From assembly GCA_049841275.1 (NCBI GenBank), contig JASGDN010000091.1, positions 1 through 64,000 on the forward strand: 64,000 bases of DNA. The letters run 5' to 3'. Origin of the DNA: JASGDN01 sp049841275. GTDB taxonomy: Bacteria; Chloroflexota; Chloroflexia; Thermomicrobiales; UBA6265. The notes below the pieces were generated by a model. The model worked only from the letters and a program-made list of their open reading frames with translations. It did not search any database and was not told where the DNA came from. This document shows positions 60,944-64,000 of this stretch, in pieces; the stretch's first letter is position 1, and each line of letters begins with the position of its first letter. The position numbers and the translations under genes were made by a program.

Positions 60944-61228
60944 CTATTGGCAGCGCCCGCTTACGCAGCGTGTTCCGCTTGGACACTTGTTGCCACATCG
61001 ACCGCAATTGTCATCATCCATATCGAGGTTGACGCAGGTCGAACTGAACGAATCCTTGCATAGGACCTCGTTGAAGCTGCATGTCTGTTGGCTTGCGGCG
61101 ACATGTCCTGTGGATGAGGGCGCGGTCGCCCGTCCGAGGACTGTGGCGACGACGACGCCAAGAAAGCCGCGCCTGCTTGGCTTCGATGCAAGCATGCGGG
61201 TGAGTTGGTCGAATCCGGAATCAGCCAT
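60944..61228 (-). CDS. Small Tat-exported cysteine-rich protein
   Basis: 94 residues. PSRRGFLGVVVATVLGRAT is a Tat signal; the mature 50 residues hold eight cysteines, ending in the pattern CGRCGNKCPSGTRCVSGRC. This CGxCGxxCxxGxxCxxGxC tail recurs in exported proteins of Chloroflexota and some actinobacteria, where its role is unknown; it could bind metal or be disulfide-locked. GAGGT 10 bases before 61228 supports this start over 61282. Confidence 0.7.
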   Translation of the reverse strand: MADSGFDQLTRMLASKPSRRGFLGVVVATVLGRATAPSSTGHVAASQQTCSFNEVLCKDSFSSTCVNLDMDDDNCGRCGNKCPSGTRCVSGRCQ

Positions 61229-61660
61229 GTTCGGTTGACCTCGTGAGCGCAAGACCAGCCAGTCGTGGAGCGCCTGGCGCAATGCAAGATTCCATTCAGA
61301 CCCGCCGGACTATTCGTCTGTTGTTGCTACAAGTTCTGCGGAATCGTAGAGGGTCCTTCAGGATTTTTGCAAGGGAGTCCGCATCGACCATTTTGCCCCG
61401 TGACACGCCGGAACCGGTTGACACCGCCGGGCCGCGTCTTTAGAATACGAACGTAATAGAACAAGTGTTCTTTTTTGCGACAGCAGCCGGACGGCGCGGT
61501 GCGGGATGGACCTCTGCACCCCGTCGCGAACCCGGCGGACCCCGCCCAGGCAGCGAGATCGCTCCGGACCCAACCCGGGGATTGGGATCATGTTGCCGGG
61601 GCTGGAACGCCGGTCTCCGCGCCGTCGCCCGGATTCGTCTTTTGAAAGGGAACCCATCTC
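61229..61660. other. Intergenic region with LexA-like box
   Basis: 432 bases between divergent genes, with no coding frame supported. It holds GAACAAGTGTTC at 61459-61470 and an adjacent T tract. Confidence 0.5.
61459..61470. promoter_or_regulatory. LexA-type SOS box
   Basis: GAACAAGTGTTC is a perfect 12-base palindrome, matching the Gram-positive/actinobacterial LexA motif GAACnnnnGTTC. It lies 191 bases upstream of the gene at 61661 and about 230 bases upstream of the divergent Cys-rich gene. Which one it would control is unclear. Confidence 0.55.
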
Positions 61661-62125
61661 ATGGCAGACAAGGCTCGCGAGGACCGGCATGCGGTCGACC
61701 CGGCGGCCACACCCACGACAACCTCCCGCCGGTCCCACCGGCGCCGCGCTGGCGATCCCGGCCCGGTGGATGGTGCGACGGCGTACCTGGAGGTCATTGG
61801 CCCGAGCGCCGAAGCGCCCGGCGATGCGGCGGCGAAGAAGAGGGACGAACGCGGCCACCCATCCGCCGAGCGGACCATCCGTGCCACGCCCGCCGTTTAC
61901 CGCTGGGTCTGCCCGTGCCAGAACCCGCCCGTCCTGCTCGCCACCTACGGTCCGCACGCGCGGATCAACATCAAGGTCCGCGACCGCTACTGGCATCTGC
62001 ACGGATTCGGGATGGTGGAGGCCATCTGCCCGCGTTGCGCCGCCGAGCACATCATCGACCTGCGTCACCTGCACCGCGCGCTGGAATCCGGTGAGGAACC
62101 GGCTCCCGTCCGCCGCACATCGTGA
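61661..62125 (+). CDS. Small protein with putative zinc ribbon
   Basis: 154 residues. The N-terminal 60 are basic and disordered (TTTSRRSHRRRAGD). A CPC near residue 85 and CPRC near residue 126 could make a zinc site, followed by HIIDLRHLHRAL. No family recognised. AAAGGGAA lies about 9 bases before the ATG. The SOS-type box upstream hints at a DNA-damage response but does not prove it. Confidence 0.55.
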   Translation: MADKAREDRHAVDPAATPTTTSRRSHRRRAGDPGPVDGATAYLEVIGPSAEAPGDAAAKKRDERGHPSAERTIRATPAVYRWVCPCQNPPVLLATYGPHARINIKVRDRYWHLHGFGMVEAICPRCAAEHIIDLRHLHRALESGEEPAPVRRTS

Positions 62126-62168
62126 CTGGGTATTGCGCCGAGGCTGGCACGTGGGGAGCCGCCGTCCC

Positions 62169-62385
62169 ATGTCATCCTGAGCGAAGCGAAGAGCCTGTCC
62201 TGAGCCTGTCGAAGGAACCCCCGCGCGGAGCGCTTCCGGCGAAGCCGGAAATCGGTGTTGGCATGGACGACGCGTGGCATTTCGCGTTGGTCGGCGAAAT
62301 GATGCGTCGTGCATGTGTCGCTTGGATATCGACCTGCGGTCGATTGCGCTTCGCGCGGGGGTGTTTCGCTGCGCTCAACATGACA
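62169..62385. mobile_element. MITE-like palindromic element
   Basis: The outer inverted repeats ATGTCATCCTGAGCGAAGCG (62169-) and its partner (62364-62385) match at 19 of 22 bases. Inner arms ACCCCCGCGCGGAGCGC (62217-62233) and GCGCTTCGCGCGGGGGT (62345-62361) match at 16 of 17. The centre is itself palindromic (GACGACGC..CATTTCGC). The CTGAGC..GTCGAAGGA core is a repeat widely seen in Chloroflexota and other environmental genomes. No transposase is encoded. Confidence 0.65.
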
Positions 62386-62451
62386 TGGAGTGTTGAGCCA
62401 TGCGGAGGGCAAATCATGCCAGTCTAACCTGGCATCCCCGCTGCTGGGACC

Positions 62452-62472
62452 GGACCGACCTCGTGTCGATCC
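62452..62472. repeat. REP-like palindrome, copy 2
   Basis: GGACCGACCTCGTGTCGATCC, differing from copy 1 at two positions; followed by CCCTACG, which pairs with GTAGGGA before copy 3. Confidence 0.65.
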
Positions 62473-62497
62473 CTACGAAAAACGGCTCTATCTGTAG

Positions 62498-62518
62498 GGA
62501 CCGACCTCGTGTCGGCCC
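62498..62518. repeat. REP-like palindrome, copy 3
   Basis: GGACCGACCTCGTGTCGGCCC, 46 bases after copy 2, in the same orientation. Confidence 0.65.
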
Positions 62519-62640
62519 GATACGCTGAACCCCGCACGAGCTCCGAAGAGCCTTCCCGTTCATTCCGTACGTCGTCCCGTCCCGTGCCTGCCTCTCGCGG
62601 CCGGGGAGGGACGGCGCCACGATTCCGGCGGAGGCCGATC

Positions 62641-63519
62641 ATGCACCGATCCCCGACCATTTCCACGATCATTACCTCGTCCAACGCCGCGTCTGTGCCG
62701 GTCACCCGGCTGGAGTATGCCAGTCGCTCCCGGCTTGGGCGAGCCCTGCGTGTCCGGAATCTGGCTCGTATTCCTGATAGCGTGCCCATCCCTGCCGTGC
62801 CGGTTCCCTTGCGGGAGGATCCTGCGTTCGCCGAGGGGTTCCGGAATCCGCTCGCGCCGTTCGCTCCTGCACCTGCCCCGGCGTCGCACCAGCGCGTCTT
62901 GCTGCCCGTGATCGGCGTCAACGACGAATTGACGCCAGCATGGGAGCGAGCCATTGCCCCCATCGTTGCCCGTGCGGCGTGTGGCGATCGCATCGCGCGG
63001 GATGCCCTCTACGCCGCCTTCGAGCCGAAGTTGATGCGGTTCGTGCGGGGCGTTCGCATTCCTTGGGCGCCGGGCGGGGCGGTCGCGTGCTGGGACCGCG
63101 ACGATGTCGCGCAGGAAGCGTGGTTTGCCTTCCTCGATGTCATCGCGACGTGGGAGGAGCCGGTCCCCTTCGGACGCTATGTGCTCGCGCACTTCCCGTG
63201 GCGGCTCCGCGACCTCGTCTATCGTGGCGTCGCACGGTCGTCTGTGCCGCCGGGGACGGTGCCGGTCACGATCGAAGGACGGGAGTGGCTGGCCGACGAT
63301 TCCGCCGGGGCGCTCGAATCGCGCATGCTGCTGGATGCCCTCGCGGAGTCCTTCGAGCCGCCCTATGGCGACATCATCCGTTTGCATATCGGGGAGGGCA
63401 TGTCCCTGATGACGGTCGCTGCCCGGCTCGGATGCAGCCGCCGGACGCTCTCCCGACGCTGGCGCAAGGTGCGGGAACGCCTCCGCGCCGACCTGCTCGC
63501 CATCCGCGACGCGTCATGA
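62641..63519 (+). CDS. Sigma-70-like/ECF-type sigma factor
   Basis: 292 residues. The first 105 look disordered and lack conserved motifs. A region 2-like helix pair follows (ARDALYAAFEPKLMRFVRG, WDRDDVAQEAWFAFLDVIATW), matching the -10 recognition helix pattern. Region 4 at the C-terminus has LHIGEGMSLMTVAARLGCSRR with a helix-turn-helix (TVAARLGCSRRTLSRRW). GGAGG before 62641 marks the start. No anti-sigma gene is adjacent. The long N-terminus sets it apart from ordinary ECF factors. Confidence 0.7.
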   Translation: MHRSPTISTIITSSNAASVPVTRLEYASRSRLGRALRVRNLARIPDSVPIPAVPVPLREDPAFAEGFRNPLAPFAPAPAPASHQRVLLPVIGVNDELTPAWERAIAPIVARAACGDRIARDALYAAFEPKLMRFVRGVRIPWAPGGAVACWDRDDVAQEAWFAFLDVIATWEEPVPFGRYVLAHFPWRLRDLVYRGVARSSVPPGTVPVTIEGREWLADDSAGALESRMLLDALAESFEPPYGDIIRLHIGEGMSLMTVAARLGCSRRTLSRRWRKVRERLRADLLAIRDAS

Positions 63520-63558
63520 GTCCTAGCTTCGCGGTCAGCGCCCATGCATACCGTGTCA

Positions 63559-64000
63559 TCAAGCTCCTTGCATCCGCCGCGTAATCGCTGCCGCCAACGC
63601 CCGCCGTTTCTCCCCGTGTTTTGCGTCGTCGTAGGCATAGGTGGGGTCGCTCCACCGGTCGAGCGGATAGCGGCCCACCGGCAGCTTTCGGCGTTCCTCC
63701 GGCTCCCAGGCATAGCGGGGCCAGATGTGCGCGTGGAGAATCGGCAAGGTGTTGCCCTGGATCTCATAGTTGACCCGGATCAGGCCGTCCTCGGCGTAGG
63801 TCTCCGCAATTGCCTCACCGACCAGCGACATGTCGAGGAGAAAGCGTGTGCGTGCCTCCGGATCGAGATCGGTGAGATGGTTGCACTTGGGTACAGCCGT
63901 CAGGACGCAATACCCCGGCAGGAATTGCGTATCGCCGATGAAGGCAAATCCACTCGCCATGCGTGCCAGCGTCATCGGGTTCTCGCCGCGTTCCGCTGCT
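63559..64000 (-). CDS. HIT-family hydrolase, 5' part outside window
   Basis: The frame runs to the window end without a stop, so the N-terminus is missing. The HIT fold is clear: FAFIGDTQFLPGYCVL, then NYEIQGNTLPILHAHIWPRY. The triad reads ILHAH rather than HxHxH, so the first histidine is replaced by Ile as in some non-canonical members. It probably cleaves nucleotide phosphates or phosphoramidates. The sequence before the ATG at 63973-63975 also reads like family residues (ENPMTLARM). Confidence 0.75.
   Translation of the reverse strand, partial: AAERGENPMTLARMASGFAFIGDTQFLPGYCVLTAVPKCNHLTDLDPEARTRFLLDMSLVGEAIAETYAEDGLIRVNYEIQGNTLPILHAHIWPRYAWEPEERRKLPVGRYPLDRWSDPTYAYDDAKHGEKRRALAAAITRRMQGA

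Larger units (their letters stand above)
62126..62640. other. Intergenic repeat region
   Basis: 515 bases without a supported gene. It holds a palindromic MITE-like element (62169-62385) and two REP-like palindromes. Confidence 0.55.

Noticed and set aside
61358..62314. 318-codon minus-strand frame with a GSGQALRFAQDD-like segment
   Set aside because: This peptide is the well-known spurious translation of the dispersed CTGAGC/GTCGAAGGA repeat, and the frame runs through the zinc-protein gene in antisense.

Overview
The window is GC-rich, densely packed bacterial chromosome. It reads like a member of the Chloroflexota, most likely a Thermomicrobia/Sphaerobacter-type organism. This is an inference from gene content, not from a marker gene. 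The pointers are: several secreted proteins with SRRR-type Tat signals followed by Thr/Ala/Pro/Ser linkers; a haem-copper oxidase with subunits I and III fused; a cytochrome b with the PDWY motif and a fused C-terminal cytochrome c; F420-type flavin enzymes; SufS/SufU iron-sulfur assembly; and a small Tat-exported protein with a CGxCGxxC tail. No rRNA, tRNA, CRISPR array or intact transposase was seen.

Layout. 1-4.4 kb: sufS-sufU, a NIPSNAP protein, a Rieske ferredoxin, a small membrane protein and a methyltransferase. 4.4-7.4 kb: an exported protein, a metallophosphoesterase and a PPK2 polyphosphate kinase. 7.5-14.9 kb, minus strand: a complete terminal respiratory operon (ctaG, coxB, fused coxAC, a small subunit, Rieske protein, cytochrome b-c). 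It ends in a perfect hairpin and is followed by an unlisted 40-residue membrane protein. 15.4-23.4 kb: a carbohydrate locus with a binding protein and two permeases on the minus strand. Divergent from it are a LacI regulator, a GH29 fucosidase, a GH172-type protein and a sugar epimerase/dehydrogenase. A promoter with an overlapping LacI-type operator lies between the two arms. 23.5-31.5 kb: an exported PQQ-like propeller, fumarase, three tandem flavin/F420-binding split-barrel proteins, an LLM oxidoreductase, an LppX-like protein, and a nucleotidyltransferase gene interrupted by an in-frame TGA.

31.6-45.8 kb: an MFS transporter, a heterodimeric ABC exporter, a histidine kinase/response regulator pair and an HtrA protease, then an arginase-like enzyme coupled to a small acidic protein, a J-domain membrane protein and a degenerate APH-type kinase. 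Three arrays of an 11-bp direct repeat (CTGA/CTGG core, TCAG on the minus strand) lie upstream of the response regulator and upstream of htrA. They suggest one autoregulated envelope-stress regulon, organised much like the MprAB-PepD system of mycobacteria.

45.9-51.0 kb: three tandem N-acyl-D-amino-acid deacylase paralogues, all with a substituted metal-binding motif. 51.3-56.1 kb: an exported propeller, a MazEF-like toxin-antitoxin pair broken by frameshifts, an epoxide-hydrolase-like protein and an exported protein of unknown function. 56.1-64 kb: an RND exporter without an adjacent adaptor, a nucleotidyltransferase-like protein with a Nudix hydrolase, the small Cys-rich exported protein, a putative zinc-binding protein downstream of a LexA-like box, a palindromic MITE-like element with short REP-like repeats, a sigma-like factor, and a HIT protein cut by the window edge.
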